Source of the DNA: Cryptomeria japonica
Taxonomy: Eukaryota > Streptophyta > Pinopsida > Cupressales > Cupressaceae
DNA length: 64,000 nucleotides
Assembly: GCF_030272615.1 (NCBI RefSeq)
Contig: NC_081406.1
Location: 245,513,218 to 245,577,217, forward strand
Direction: 5' to 3'
The number at the start of each line of letters is the position of its first letter. Position 1 is the first letter of the stretch. The notes below the pieces were generated by a model. It did no database searches and was not told where the DNA came from. It saw only the letters and a list, made by a program, of their open reading frames with translations. A program made the position numbers and the translations under genes. Below are positions 10,063-21,989 of the stretch, in pieces.

Positions 10063-13000
10063 GACTTTACCCTAGTTTCATTTCATCATCCTACCAACAT
10101 CTTTGAGCATACCTTCATAGCCATGATCTATTGCAAAACATATTGCAAGGGTACCAATCCAAAGAAGTGAGACACTGGAGTCCTTCCATCTCCTATCATG
10201 TATCCATTATCTTCCCAAAAAAAAATAAAAAAATAGTAAAGAGAAATAATTTCATTCACGAGTGAAAACCACTTCTTGTGGTGCCTTGGGAGAGTACCAT
10301 GATGAAAACCTGGCAAACATGCGTCATGCGTAATCCATTATCCTTTTGCACTTTACACTGGGGGCAAGTTCCATCCGTGTACATCCATCTATTATCCTTC
10401 ATCCTCCATTATCCCTCATTCGCTCTATCTACATTCATATCCCTTTTCCACCTTTGATCTTGACAAGGTTAAGGATCTTTACAGGTTTTGTATGTCCTAT
10501 ATATTTCACTTGACCCACACCCTTCCGCTCCTATCCATTATTTTATCCATTTCTTACTTTTATCCTTCATTAGAACCTTTGGTCTTGCTTATCCTATTTG
10601 CCTCCTATCGAAAACCCATCTCTTGATCTTGATCTAAATTAAGGACATAAAATGTAACAAACCTCTTGACATGGTCATTTCTTTGGACCATATGACATTC
10701 GTTACACCATACACTTGATTTATATTGCTATATTTGGTCCCTTTGCTTGGATTGACATGCTATCCTATTGCGAGATAGGACCCTTGGAACCGTATAAGCC
10801 TACTCCATCATTCCCTTATCTATTTCCATCTGTTTTGTTCATTCACTTGCTTAAAATCCCTTTTACCTTGCTAGACACTAGGGGCAAACATTCATAAAAA
10901 TCCTAAAAATCTTAAAATATCTTGAAAAAAATCATAAAAATCATAAAAGTCCTAGAAAAAATCACTAAAAATAAAAAAATGTCCTTAAAAAAACAAAAAA
11001 AAACAAAACCCAAAAAATGATCTCTACCAAGAAGGTGAAAACCTGGTAAACAAGCGCCTCTTGTACTCACAAGCGCTCCATATATCAATGTAACTTTGGC
11101 ATTCTCTTCTTTCATTCTCTTCTTTCCCACTTTTCTTTTGCTTGTGCATAATCTTTAGTCACTTTCGTGACCCCCCTTGGTTCTCCTTGAACCCTCATGG
11201 CTTGCAATCAATCAACATTATAGTCCTAGGGCACTTAAATCTTAAATCCCTTAGCAGCTCAACCAAGCCATCCTTGTGTTAGTCAAGTCTGGATCGTTCA
11301 CTCTGAGTCAATCACCTGTCTCCTACCTTATATAGAGTATTGATCACAGACATTCTATCACACATGCAAAATAAGAACAACTAAAAACAACAACTCAAAC
11401 CGCTTGAGCTATGTTGACATTTTCTTTGTATGTTGTCTTTTTATATTGGCTTTCGCTCATTATTCCCTTTGAGTAACTCAAGGAAATCTATCTTGACTAA
11501 GAGGTACAAGGACTGGGGGCATAATACCTTTCTTTGTTTTGTACTTGTGGATGTGATTTCGATGATCTGAAAATGTCCTATAAACTGGGTGTCTGTGATA
11601 GGAGCCTTCACATTAAGGTGAAATGGTCTCACATACCTCGACTCCGTTTATATGCATGCTTCAGTGAGGTCAGAACTATTTCCTTGTCTATTTTAAGTGT
11701 CTGTTGTGTTTGCATGCAAGAAGCATTCAGGTCATCTTGGCCTCCTTTTGCCTTGGTGCTTATGTTTGACTACTATATCAAAGAGGACAGGACATTCAGG
11801 TCATCCTGGATCTTTGTGCCTTGATGCTTATGTCTATTTTCTACATTTAATGCTCAATAATGATAAGAACGTGAATCAATATCCAGTGACTAGGTCCTAG
11901 TTGCATCTTTTGTAGTCATGTTAAGTTTCGTGCATTGAATAGTGAATCTGGCATACTAATGATGATTTTGGTCTTCTTCACCTGGAGCTTGAATTTAAAT
12001 CAACCTTCTCTTCACGACTAAGTGGTCAAAACCCTCATTTTAAACTTGCTCTGATTGGCATAAAAATTGCACCCTTGGTTAATTTGACTGTCTTGATTCA
12101 ATTTTTGGGATCGAAATCGAAATGCAAGATCTTCCTAGTTAATTTCACACAACTATGACCACTTAGCACTTTCATCAAATGCTCATTCTTTTCTTCAATT
12201 TGAGCTCAATTTCTCATCAATCAATGTTAAATCTTCAAATGGCCCTATGAATCATTCTTTGCACTCAAATCATTAATCGCTTAATCTTTTTATCAAATTG
12301 TTTGAAATTACTACGCAACTTGCCGATCTTTTGATTTCGCTCCTAAGGGGCCATACTCATGACATCATCATCATCAGTGATCACATCCTCAAAGTCAAGA
12401 ATTTCTTTCAAAATCTTCATTACAAGTCGAGCAGCTAATCTTTACCGAACGTCAAACAAGACCTTATCACTAGGGGCATCTCAACTCCATCGCTTCATAT
12501 CAAGTTGAGATTTCTCGATCATCTGAATCAAATCAATCTCTAGGGGCATATCAGTTTCATCGCATCAAATCAAACTGATATTGTCTTCATCTGAATCAGT
12601 CTCTTAATGTTAATCAGTTTCATTGCTTTTCATCAAGCTGATTATTCGTTTAAACTCATTCAAGGGTTTAAAGAGTATCTTTGATCACACGCTCAATCTA
12701 AGTAGGTGTTTAGTTTCATCGCATCAAATCAAGATGGACAGTTTATCTTCTCTCATCATGTATTGATCCATCAAATTCAAGATCGGTTTTATCTTCGCTC
12801 ATTGTGTCTAGTTCCATCAAGTTCTGGATCAATAAGATCAACGCTTGATCCATCAAGTTCAAGTTTGGTATCTTTTCTCTTCATCGGTCCTAGTTCAATC
12901 AACTTTGGGATCGATATCGCTTTCAATCAGTCCGTTCAATTTCATCGCTTCAAAACAAACTAAATACCTCACTCTTCATCTGGTTCGTGATCAATCAAGT

Positions 13001-13065
13001 TCAGAACTGGTATCTCCTAGACATCAATTGTTCTTTGAATCAACGCGCTGCTTGGACATCAATTC
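10063..13065 (+). other. Tat-1 3' untranslated region
   Basis: This stretch has no coding signal. Two A-rich tracts (about 10205-10240 and 10895-11030) are each followed by a GRTGAAAACCTGGYAAACA motif (10301 and 11033); the same arrangement follows the integrase of element A at 51861. A roughly 69-bp unit containing CATTCAGGTCATCYTGG is duplicated at 11724 and 11793. From about 12470 to 13060 the sequence is a diffuse repeat of TTTCATCGCATCAAATCAA-type words. Confidence 0.5.
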
Positions 13066-13078
13066 AAAGAGGGGAAAA
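13066..13078 (+). other. Tat-1 polypurine tract
   Basis: AAAGAGGGGAAAA abuts the TG of the 3' LTR. It is nearly identical to element A's tract (AAAGAGGGGCAAAA), supporting common lineage. Confidence 0.75.
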
Positions 13079-14167
13079 TGTAATACCCTAAAAATGGTCA
13101 TCCAAAACCATGGGCCCCTAATCTCGACTAATGTGCTTAAATTCAATAAAATTCATCAAGGTCCTGAATCAAATAATCAATTGAAATCAATCATGAGAGC
13201 CTAATTAATTAATTCCTAAGGTATAAAAATGCAACATGGCAATTACAATTAATTAAATTCTCATTTAATTTATTGATCAAATTCAAAATTCAAAATCTTT
13301 TTAAAATCAAATACCTCATTTATTTAATTAAATATCTTTTGCATATTTAATAAATAAATAAAAATTGTCATAAATCTTCAAAAAAAGGAAACAAATCAAG
13401 AAAGAGGAATTAATTTGAAAAATAAATTGGAAATTATGAGCACAAAAATTCAATAAAGGAAACAAATCGACCGAACTCAAGAAAAATGGAAAGAATCTGA
13501 GTTGCTAATTTGAACTCCATCTTATCTCTCCAAAATGGAATTAAATTGTCCAATCAAATCATTTCACCTGGATTGTGCTTCCTTCGAATCGATCTCGACC
13601 ATTCATTAAAGATCAATCCTGACCTTTGGCCTCCCTCTTGATTTTCCTTTAAATTCAGGCTCTCATTCTTCAATCACCATCCGAGAATTTTACATCATTA
13701 TTATGCTAATATTGTGTTGCAGTTTATAGAGGAAATTTTGAAGAAGCTTTGCATATTTAATTCATCAATCAACTTAGTTTTCATTTAGCTTTCATTTAAT
13801 CTTAGAATCATTTAGACTTCCAGTTCATTATCTTAGATTCATGTCTCTTATCTAGATTCAATTTCTTGCATATAATCTAGCTTAGCTTCATTTAGAGCTT
13901 TGATCATTTAGCTTGATAATCTCATTTCGCTTAATCAATTAATCTTGCATTCGCCTAGTTGCATGCATTTAAAAAATCCTCCGTTTGAGTGTAGTCTAGT
14001 CACTGGATAGCTTAGCAATCTGAGATCAATCCACATTCACACTTTCTAGGAGGCAATATGCTGACTTGCAATGGATTTCATTTTGTTGTTTTTGATTAAC
14101 TAACCCATGCAAATAATAGTTTATTGAAGTGTTTGTGCTATGGGTTCCCCAAATTCACACACACACA
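13079..14167 (+). repeat. Tat-1 3' LTR (about 1089 bp)
   Basis: It starts TGTAATACCCTAAAAATGG directly after the polypurine tract and ends near 14167 in a CACACACA run. The distal part matches element A's LTR (GTGTAGTCTAGTCACTGGAT, then the GAGTGTTTGTG-type end), so both belong to one broad LTR family. Because the 5' LTR is missing, the last base and the target duplication cannot be verified. Confidence 0.7.
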
Positions 14168-14887
14168 ATGTTCGTAGGATAAGTCCTCAATGTGTTGATA
14201 TAATAACATAATAAATCACATAAAATCCATCATGAAATCATAGATAAAACATAAATGGAAGATGTCTTGATGTAGTGTGTTGCTCCTTGAATCAGATTTA
14301 CTCTTGAGGATCAAGGATTACTCTTGAATTGGATTAGCATAAGATGTAATGTTCAAAATGAATTAAGAGAGGTGCCTTATATAGGAATTTTATAATTAAA
14401 ATCACCTTTAGGCTGACTTAGATTTAATATATTTTCGCATAGAGTGGGATTTTAATTAGATAAGAGAACCAAATTATCCTCCCAAAATTCGAGGAAAAAA
14501 GTGTGGGACCAATGTGGTAGGTCACCCTAGTTCTGACAACATTTTTGAAACTTTCAAGGAATGCAAGATAATGAGGTTCTAATGTCGATTCTAGCTCAGT
14601 GGCTCAAACCATAATGTATAGATATGCAGAATGTTTCTTGGAAGTTATAATTGGGGTAGGATTAATGATAAATCAAGATAAAATGATAAAGGGCAGGTCT
14701 AGAATTAAAAGCTCCCAAATAAGAGTATGATGATGTAATAAAGTGGAATAAGACCCAAGATATTAAATTAAATATTAATTAATTATAGTAAAGGTCTCAT
14801 AATGCATAGAGGAAAGGGAAATACTAAAATAGGTCTCGGCAGAGTATGAAATTGAACACACTAATAAAGATGTACAATTTACAATAC
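14168..14887. other. Unassigned AT-rich spacer
   Basis: No coding frame or terminal repeat was found. A CTTATATAGG box near 14373, on the minus strand, resembles the TATA region of the neighbouring minus-strand LTRs, so part of this may be an old LTR fragment. Confidence 0.3.
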
Positions 14888-15359
14888 TGCATAAACCTTA
14901 ATGAAGTTGTACACACTTCAAAGGATCAACCAAGAAACATGTCTTCCACAAGAGAATGTTGCAACACAAGCTTGCATGAACATGAGATTGAATTACTTAA
15001 TGAGATATGAAATTGATATAATACAATTTACAAATGAGTTTTGCTTATATAGGCAAGGTGATGAGGTAGGATGGCAACCCTTGATACAAATATTGAATGC
15101 TCAATGCATAATGATAAATTCCTAAAAATATATTAAATGGCCAATGATCTAAAAGTAAATAATGATACATGACCCCATTATAAGATAACTTCTAGATTGC
15201 CACCCGAGATAACTAAAATGATCCTATGAACATTATTAAGTGGTAAGTTACATAAAGTAACTATATGAAAACTAACTTAAATGCAAACTAGGTCCTAAGT
15301 AAACTTAACTTGTGAATATGTTCTAACTAAGAACTAGTTAGGATATAACCACATTCACA
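14888..15359 (-). repeat. Element M 3' LTR (left copy)
   Basis: It aligns along its length with 17398-17891. Shared blocks include AACATGTCTTCCACAAGAGA, GCTTATATAGGCAAGG and GATCCTATGAACATTATTAA. The minus-strand TATA box CCTATATAAG lies at 15044-15053. The left boundary is approximate because the first 20-30 bases differ from the other copy. Confidence 0.7.
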
Positions 15360-15360
15360 C

Positions 15361-15382
15361 CAATACCCCACCCCCGCCCCTC
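15361..15382 (-). other. Element M polypurine tract
   Basis: The plus strand reads CCCCACCCCCGCCCCTCC next to the left LTR, an all-purine run on the minus strand apart from single bases, in the position expected for priming second-strand synthesis. A second, longer C-run lies at 15708-15729. Confidence 0.55.
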
Positions 15383-17385
15383 CTTAAGTGCAACTTAGGG
15401 AGAAAAATTATTATGCAAATGATGAAAGACTAGTTTGAAAATGCAATATGGGTCCTGACAACTAGGCCATGTTAGGTACCCATACACAATCACTCATACA
15501 ACTAATCTCTTAAAAATAGAGAAAGGGAGAAAACCTTGTGGGAACAAAACTCCTCTCCAAAAAATAGATAATATAAATCATGTACAAGTGAAAGATAAAG
15601 TGATCTATGGAGGCTATCAACATCAATTCCCCTCAAGAACTATATCCATCACAAGAATCCAATCGATGGCCCCCACATAAGAGGGAAAGAGAGAGAATAT
15701 GTAGCCCTCCCCCCCCCCTCCCCCCCCAACATAAAGAATAATAACCTTGAATAATGGTAAGCCTTTGAAGGTAAACCATAATCCAATGCTTACAAACAAC
15801 TTTTCTCCCCTTGGAAAGAAAAAAACCATGTATAAATGTAGGAACGCTTCCCATTCAATATATGATTCGAAAGATAGAAGCATGAAGAATGATGATGATG
15901 TCTTTGAAAACTACTCATGTGTCTCCTTGTCCATGAGATATGGTGATGACATAATCCAATCAGTTGCATGCCTAATCAAAGAAGAAGGTGATAAACTGGA
16001 ACTATGTATAAACTGATGTAGAACAAGCTCCAAAGACAAATATGTTGAAATGTGTCCCCCAACCAAATTTGAAAGTCAATGATGATCATGTTGACTAGGA
16101 ACTATGGAAGTATTAATCAATGAATCAGGATAATAAGTCAATGAATGTGAGGGTGGATAAACTATCTCTGAAGAAAAATCAAGAACCTCAAAATCCGATT
16201 TGAAGTGTTAAAATACTCCAAAGTGTCCCAATCAAGGGGTATCTTCTCTAAAGGGTAAATAGGCACATTAGGATCATTTGGAAATGACTAAGCATCAAGA
16301 TCTCTATATAACTCCCAAATTTTATTCTAAAGAGAATGAGGACACTCAAAATCAATAATAGACTCCAAAATGTCATCATCAACATGCATAGCAATAACTC
16401 CCAAGGCACAATCCCTTTTGTATTTCTAAGAAAAATTCTTACAAGGTGTGCCAAGTAGGGGAACACGATTATATAAATATGGAAATAATTGAATCCCTCT
16501 AAGATGAGTAATGATGCTATCACTCTATTGTCTATAGTTACCCCTCTTCAAGATGATAAAAAAGGGATGAAATGTGGAACCTATTACAAACTATGACAAT
16601 TCTACAAAATATCAAAGATATAACCTTCACATCAATGTAGAAACCTCCAAATATCATAAGCAACTAAAAATGAATCCCCCCACAAATATTCTCTCTAAGA
16701 GTATTAGGATGTTCAATTTATTAAGAAAATTCCAAAAAGTGCAAAAAACTCAATAGATAGTACTTGAGGTTGCATCTAAAAAGTGTATAGACTAAATGAT
16801 AGAGCTCCTGAAAACCTTTCCAAGACCAAAATAATCATGGAAATCAAAAATCATGGCAAAAATTTACGAGAATGGGAGTCCAAAATGAAGGGTCAACTTC
16901 AAGCTGCAAAAGGGTTTGATAAATGAAAAATCAAGAGGAATAACCTACACCATTATAGATTGGTGGAACCAACTTTCCAATGATATATGAATTGTAAATA
17001 TTTGACTCCATATGTCCAAGATATTCTTTGTGGAAACAAGTTGCCTATATGGATCCTAATGAAAAAAATAGGGGTCAAATTAATCCCTTAAGATAGATAG
17101 GCTGTAGTCACGGATATGACGACAAGTATCCAAACGTTAAAAAAAAAAAAAAAGGGACTGATTGGGCTAATTGGACTCCAAGTGGACCCTCAACTGACAA
17201 AACACCATGACTAGCCAAAAAAGGACAGATTTGCAAGGGGCCTGATGGCAAGGTTGGATGCTTGCAAGGTATGGGACCCACTAACTGGGCAAGAGGCAAG
17301 CTATGTAGGCTATGCATTCTTTAGAAAATATGCCCAAGGGTCAGTGGTGATGTAAACAGTGGCAGGAGGGATTTACAAGACTATA
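15383..17385 (-). other. Element M internal domain, no recognisable protein
   Basis: About 2 kb without a conserved retrotransposon motif on either strand. The longest minus-strand frame (16248-16523) is hydrophobic and lacks any family signature. A C-run (15708-15729) is a pure purine tract on the element's sense strand and could be a second polypurine tract. The domain could be captured or rearranged host sequence. Confidence 0.4.
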
Positions 17386-17397
17386 GCTCTAATACCA
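17386..17397 (-). other. Primer-binding site of element M
   Basis: Minus strand TGGTATTAGAGC adjoins the LTR end at 17398. It differs at one base from the standard initiator tRNA-Met site TGGTATCAGAGC. Confidence 0.7.
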
Positions 17398-17891
17398 TGT
17401 TGAAATGATAAAGAAACGATAATGAAGTTGCACACTTCAAAGGATCAACCGAGAAACATGTCTTCCACAAGAGAATGTTGCAACACGAGCTTGCATGAAT
17501 GTGAGATTGAATTACTTAATGAGTTATAAAATTGATTCAATTAATATGATACAATGTATAAATGAGCCTTGCTTATATAGGCAAGGGGATGAGGTAGGAT
17601 GACAACTACCCTTGATACAAACATCAAATGCTTGATGCATAATGATAAATGCCTAAAGAAAATGTTAAAATACCTATGATCTAAAAGTAAACAATGAGAC
17701 ATAACCCCATCATAAGATATCTCATAGAACACCACCTATGATAACTAACACGATCCTATGAACATTATTAAATGACAAGTTACATAAATTAATGTTATGA
17801 CAACTAACTTAAATTCAAGCTAGGTCCTAAGTAAACTTAACATGTGAATAGGTTATAACTAATAACTAATTAAGATATAACCACATTCACA
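17398..17891 (-). repeat. Element M 5' LTR (right copy)
   Basis: On the minus strand it starts TGTGAATGTGG at 17891 and ends at 17398 (plus strand TGTTGAAATG). The TATA box CCTATATAAG lies at 17572-17581. It matches the left copy, with scattered differences and a few small indels. Confidence 0.72.
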
Positions 17892-17970
17892 CAAACAAAA
17901 AATTGGTAGCATAAATTTATGGTCTATACATATGACATTTAATATTTGCATTCTATTGGGTCTTAACAAA

Positions 17971-18800
17971 TGTTCGAAACTTGAGGTATGTTGTCATTCA
18001 TGTCAAACTTGTTTGGTGTTATCTTTGATGACACTGTATGTGTTGTTTGTGATTGTGTGCCGAAGTAATAGAAGTGAATAGGAAATTGGAGTTATTCAGC
18101 TATGAAGACATGTGAAATGGTGCGTGGATTGTTGTGAATTGGATGTGAATAATATGCAAGCGTATGTGAAGAAGTAAAAGTGCAAATCTCAATTTGTGAT
18201 GAGCTTTAATAATCATATCTTCAGTGTGATAGTGTTTTGAGACAATGAATGAAGTTATAGATGTTTTCCATGATATTATTTGCTCGACATAGTGGTTCAA
18301 GGATGATTTCATGATAAGGAGATCTTGCTCATTTCAATTCATCATTTACCTATACTTGCCAAAAGATGGTGAGTCCTTTGACAACTTGTGTAGTCTTTGT
18401 ATCTTTCTTTGGAGTAGTTTACTTTAGCAATGAAAATCCTTTGTATCTTGCCCTGAGATTATGCGTCTTATTAATGCAAGTCGCTTGTATATTTCCCTAA
18501 GGTTATGTGCCTTAGTCCTACAAGTCCAATTATGTAGAGTGAGCTTCGTTGGTCTTAAGCCTAAAACATTAAAATAATTTATTCATAATGTGAGTGTGAT
18601 TCTCACCATGGTTTTTTCCTTCTTGGGTTTTCCACATAATTATGGTGTTCTTGTGTATGTTGTAATTTATGGTTTCATGTTTTATGATTGGAAAGCTAAG
18701 TTAATTGTGATTTGAAGTATAAAGAATTGTAAATAAGTTGTTTTGAGGCCCACTAATTCACCTCCCCTCCCCACCTCTTAGTCATGTGGTGCGTTCAACA
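17971..18800 (+). repeat. Element H 5' LTR (830 bp)
   Basis: It starts TGTTCGAAACTTGAGG and ends GTGCGTTCAACA. The end falls just upstream of ACTGTCATCAGAGTGAGGTT, a degraded version of the initiator-Met primer site (expected TGGTATCAGAGC). A CTCCCCACCTCTTAG segment before the end resembles the pyrimidine-rich ends of copia LTRs. The start is inferred from the TG and the LTR-like context; there is no second LTR to confirm it. Confidence 0.55.
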
Positions 18801-18861
18801 ACTGTCATCAGAGTGAGGTTCCTCTATGGAAATCTTAACCGTTTGAGGAAGGTCTAGGATG

Positions 18862-21324
18862 GTGTAGGACATCTAATTCAAGGCACCAAGGTTTGATGAT
18901 ACAAATTATTCTACTTAAAATTTGTAGATGGAATATCATTTGAATTCTCTATCACTTGGAATATGGGACATCATCAAGTCTGGCTATATTGATCTGAATG
19001 GTGATCCTACTACTCCAAATGAGATCAAGGACCAAGAAAATAATGCCAAGGCAAGCAATATTCTTGTTAGTATCCTGAGTGACACATGGTTTTTGAGGAT
19101 CAATGGATGCAAAACTGCAAAGAAAATCTAGGATAAGTGGAGCAATATTTATGAAGGAGATGAGGAGATGAAGCGAGTCAAAATGAAGAATCTAAAGCAT
19201 AAATTTAATAAAATTTGAAGGTTAACTACATCGAGTGAATGAAAGAGTAAATGCAATCAGAAGTATAGGTAGAAAAATAGAAGAAAGAGAAGTTGTGAGA
19301 AAAGTGATGAGAACACTTCCTAGCTACTATATACTTATGAAGTATTATCATTGAAGAAACTTATGATGTGGATAAATACACTTTCGATCAACACTATGAA
19401 TCCCTCTCTACCTTTGAGTTTGTAGAGCTTAATAACCAATTCTATGAGAAGAAGGAAACAACATTCAAGGTTACCAAAAGGATTGAAGGTGAACCTAAAA
19501 CTAGCAATGACATGGATGAAGTGGAGGAAAACTTTGTGAGAAGACCAAAGAAAGGATCTAGGAAATACAAAGGTGAGTTTCCCTTTATATGTTTCAATCA
19601 TGTACAAATTTTTCATTATGTTGCTAGATCTACTTTCAAGGAAGATAACTACAAGAGATTAGATGATTATAATTGAAGAAGGATAATTGTAGGAGAGATG
19701 ATAGAAACAAAAGAATATATGGTAGAGATAAGTTCAAAAATATTTTTTGTTCAATGGAGACCTATTCCTCTAAAGATGAAGATGGTGATGACTCAAATCA
19801 AGAATACTTATTTTTAGCCATAGAAGAAAAAGACAATGAAAGGTTTGGTACTCTACATGAAAATAATAACAGTGAAAGATCAATGACTGTGAAGATGACA
19901 CTACATACAAAAGTGGAACCTAAAACTTGGATAATTGATTCTGGATGCTCAAATCATACGCCAAGAGACAAAAGGAAGTTCATAGACTGAAAAAAATGAT
20001 GGCAGATCAATGAAGTTTTTTGGTGAGAAGGCTACACCTATTTGTGGTAAAGGAATTATATCCATTGATGGTAAGCATGAGACATATGATGTTTATTATG
20101 TTAAAGGTTTAAGAAATAAATTTTTAAGTGTGAGTCAGATGTGCAATAAAGGCTACAAGATCATATTTCATGGGTTTCAATGTGAGATAAAAAAGGAGGT
20201 TTTGGAAGGTTAGTTGCACAAGGCATAAGAACAAATGGTGATGCTACTATGTGAAAGAAAATAATGGAATTAGTTGTCTTTTGGTGTAGAGAAATAAATG
20301 TTGGTTATGGAACAAAATGTTGCGACAAGTTAACTTTGACAACATGGTGAAGATCAGTTCTACTCATGCAGTGAGAGATTTGCCAAAGATTATCAAACCT
20401 ACCAATACAGTGTGTGAGGAATATTAGATGGGAAAGCAAACAAGGAATAGATGGAAGAACAAGGAGTACCCTACCACAAGGCCTTTGGAGTTGATTCATA
20501 CAAATCTATGCGGACTTACAAAAACAAGAGGAGTAAATGGTGAAATTTATTTTATGTTGCTCATTAATGATTACTCTAGAATGACGTGGGTTACTTTCTC
20601 AAAAGAAAAATTTGAAGCATTTGATAGATTTAAGGTATTCGAATATATGGTTGAAAATCAAATAGATGCTAAAATCAAGTGTTTGAGGTCTAATAGACAA
20701 GAAGAGTTTACATCAAATTAATTTGATAGATTTGGTGAAGAACATGGTATTAGAAGGCAATTATTCGCACCTAGGACTCCTTATCAGAATGGTGCAGTTG
20801 AAAGAAAGAATAGGATTGTTGTACAGATGTCTAGATCTATGTTGAAAAAGGCTAACTTGCCTAATGTGAAGTAAAAATAAGCTCTGCATATTGCTGTATA
20901 TATTCTTAATAGGGTACAAGAAAGAGTGATTCACACAAAGAAACCTTATAAGTTGTGGTATGGAAGATCACATACTGTCAAGTATTTCAGGATACTTGGA
21001 AGAAAGTGCTACATAAGATGAGCTGAATAAGACTTGGGAAAATTTTATGCAATATTAGATGAGGGAATATTCTTGGGATAATCTACAAAGATCAAGGAAT
21101 ATTGGTGTTACAATAAAATACTAAAGAAGACTGTGGAAAGTATGAATTTCAGAGTGAACAAAGAATGGAATCATGCTGCACCTGACCCTAAGGTTGAGAT
21201 GGAGGATGCTCATGTTGTGGAAAAGAAGAAAGTTATAGAAGAAAAAGAAGAGACAAATGTAGAAGAGAAGGAACCTGGACAAGAACCTCAGTCACCTATG
21301 AAGTATGTGCAGAAGAACCATTAA
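18862..21324 (+). pseudogene. Copia gag-protease-integrase remnant (element H)
   Basis: Gag: RFDDTNYST, then MEYHLNSLSLGIWDIIKSGY at 18928, typical of copia gag N-termini. A degraded zinc knuckle (CFNHVQIFHYVA) lies at about 19590-19630. The protease active site WIIDSGCSNH is at about 19928-19957. Integrase: LELIHTNLCGLTKTRG (the first catalytic Asp position is now Asn) at about 20485, LRSNRQEEF (second Asp position altered) at about 20685, then the TPYQNGAVERKNR block containing the catalytic Glu at about 20777. An acidic KKVIEEKEETNVEEKEP tail follows. Frames change at least four times, and two of the three integrase acidic positions appear mutated. Confidence 0.72.
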
Positions 21325-21340
21325 GAAGATCAGATCATGT

Positions 21341-21989
21341 TGAAAATATTCATTCATTGATCAAATCAATTAACTCATAAATCACCCCTTTTCACTCCAA
21401 ATCACATTTTCTGACTAATCAATCAATCCACTTATCTCTTTAATCCATTCAGTCACCTCCCCAATCTATTCAGTCAACTGACTAATCTATTCCGTTCACT
21501 ATCCAATCAATCTAGTTGATTGCTCAATCAAATGAGTTAACAACTCAATCAATCTTAGTTAACAAATCAATCAACTTTGTTAATTGACCAATCTAAATCA
21601 GTTGTCTCCCAACTAGGACTTGAGGTCAAAATCCCTCCCCATCTCTTGAAAATCTACAAATTCAACCTCTTTTCTCATTTTCAATCTAGTATCTTCAATA
21701 TTGTTGTCCATCTTATGCATGAAATCAAGTGTAGTACCTGAGAGCCACCTACATCAACAATAATGGAGAAGAGCAATGGAAGCCTTGCTATATCAATTGA
21801 GGGAGTTTTAAATAGATCATTCTTTCAATTCAATTGATTTTGCATCATTCTATTGTCATTTAGGAGTAATATTAATTAGATTAGAGTTGTGATTCGCTCT
21901 TTGATACCTGATTATGTCATTTATGCTTATTTTACCCCTAAGTACAGGTCTCACTCAACATTCATTGCACCTATCACCTATCTCATTTC
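21341..21989. other. Low-complexity and unassigned sequence
   Basis: From 21350 to 21610 the sequence is a diffuse repeat of ATCAATCAAYTNAGTTAAC-like words (period roughly 25 bases, poorly conserved). From 21610 to 21989 there is no coding frame; the stretch ending GTACAGGTCTCACTCAACA near 21960 resembles an LTR end but has no partner. Nothing firmer can be supported. Confidence 0.35.

Larger units (their letters stand above)
4390..14167 (+). mobile_element. Tat-1: 5'-truncated, pol-less Ty3/gypsy (Tat-like) derivative
   Basis: The leader at 4390-5300 is collinear with the leader of element A at about 27215-28060. Shared landmarks include TAGGAGAGTATGCTCTTGTC, the 'cacgcttgtgtga' block and GATTAGCTATTGGGTGTGT. 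A gag fragment, a long Pro/Ser/Lys-rich region, an A-rich 3' region, a polypurine tract and a 3' LTR follow. No protease, reverse transcriptase, RNase H or integrase can be read. The 5' LTR and primer-binding site are missing: the sequence switches to the 188-bp array just upstream. It therefore looks like a non-autonomous derivative of the Tat lineage that later lost its 5' end. A solo LTR interrupts it at 7727-8917. Confidence 0.7.
14888..17891 (-). mobile_element. Small non-autonomous LTR retrotransposon (element M)
   Basis: Two direct copies of about 470-495 bp (14888-15359 and 17398-17891) flank a 2-kb core. On the minus strand the LTR starts TGTGAATGTGGTTATATC. Directly inside the right copy is the minus-strand primer-binding site TGGTATTAGAGC (17386-17397), one base off the initiator-tRNA-Met site. 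Directly inside the left copy is a purine-rich tract on the minus strand (15361-15382). That gives a full minus-orientation element of about 3 kb. No gag, protease, reverse transcriptase or integrase motif was found inside, so it is TRIM/LARD-like. No convincing target duplication was found. Confidence 0.72.
17971..21340 (+). mobile_element. 3'-truncated Ty1/copia element (element H)
   Basis: A 5' LTR (17971-18800), a decayed primer-binding site and remnants of gag, protease and integrase in copia order run to about 21324. The sequence then turns into AT-rich repeats. No reverse transcriptase, RNase H or 3' LTR was found, so the 3' half is lost. Many frame changes and stops mark it as one of the older pieces in the window. 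Confidence 0.72.
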
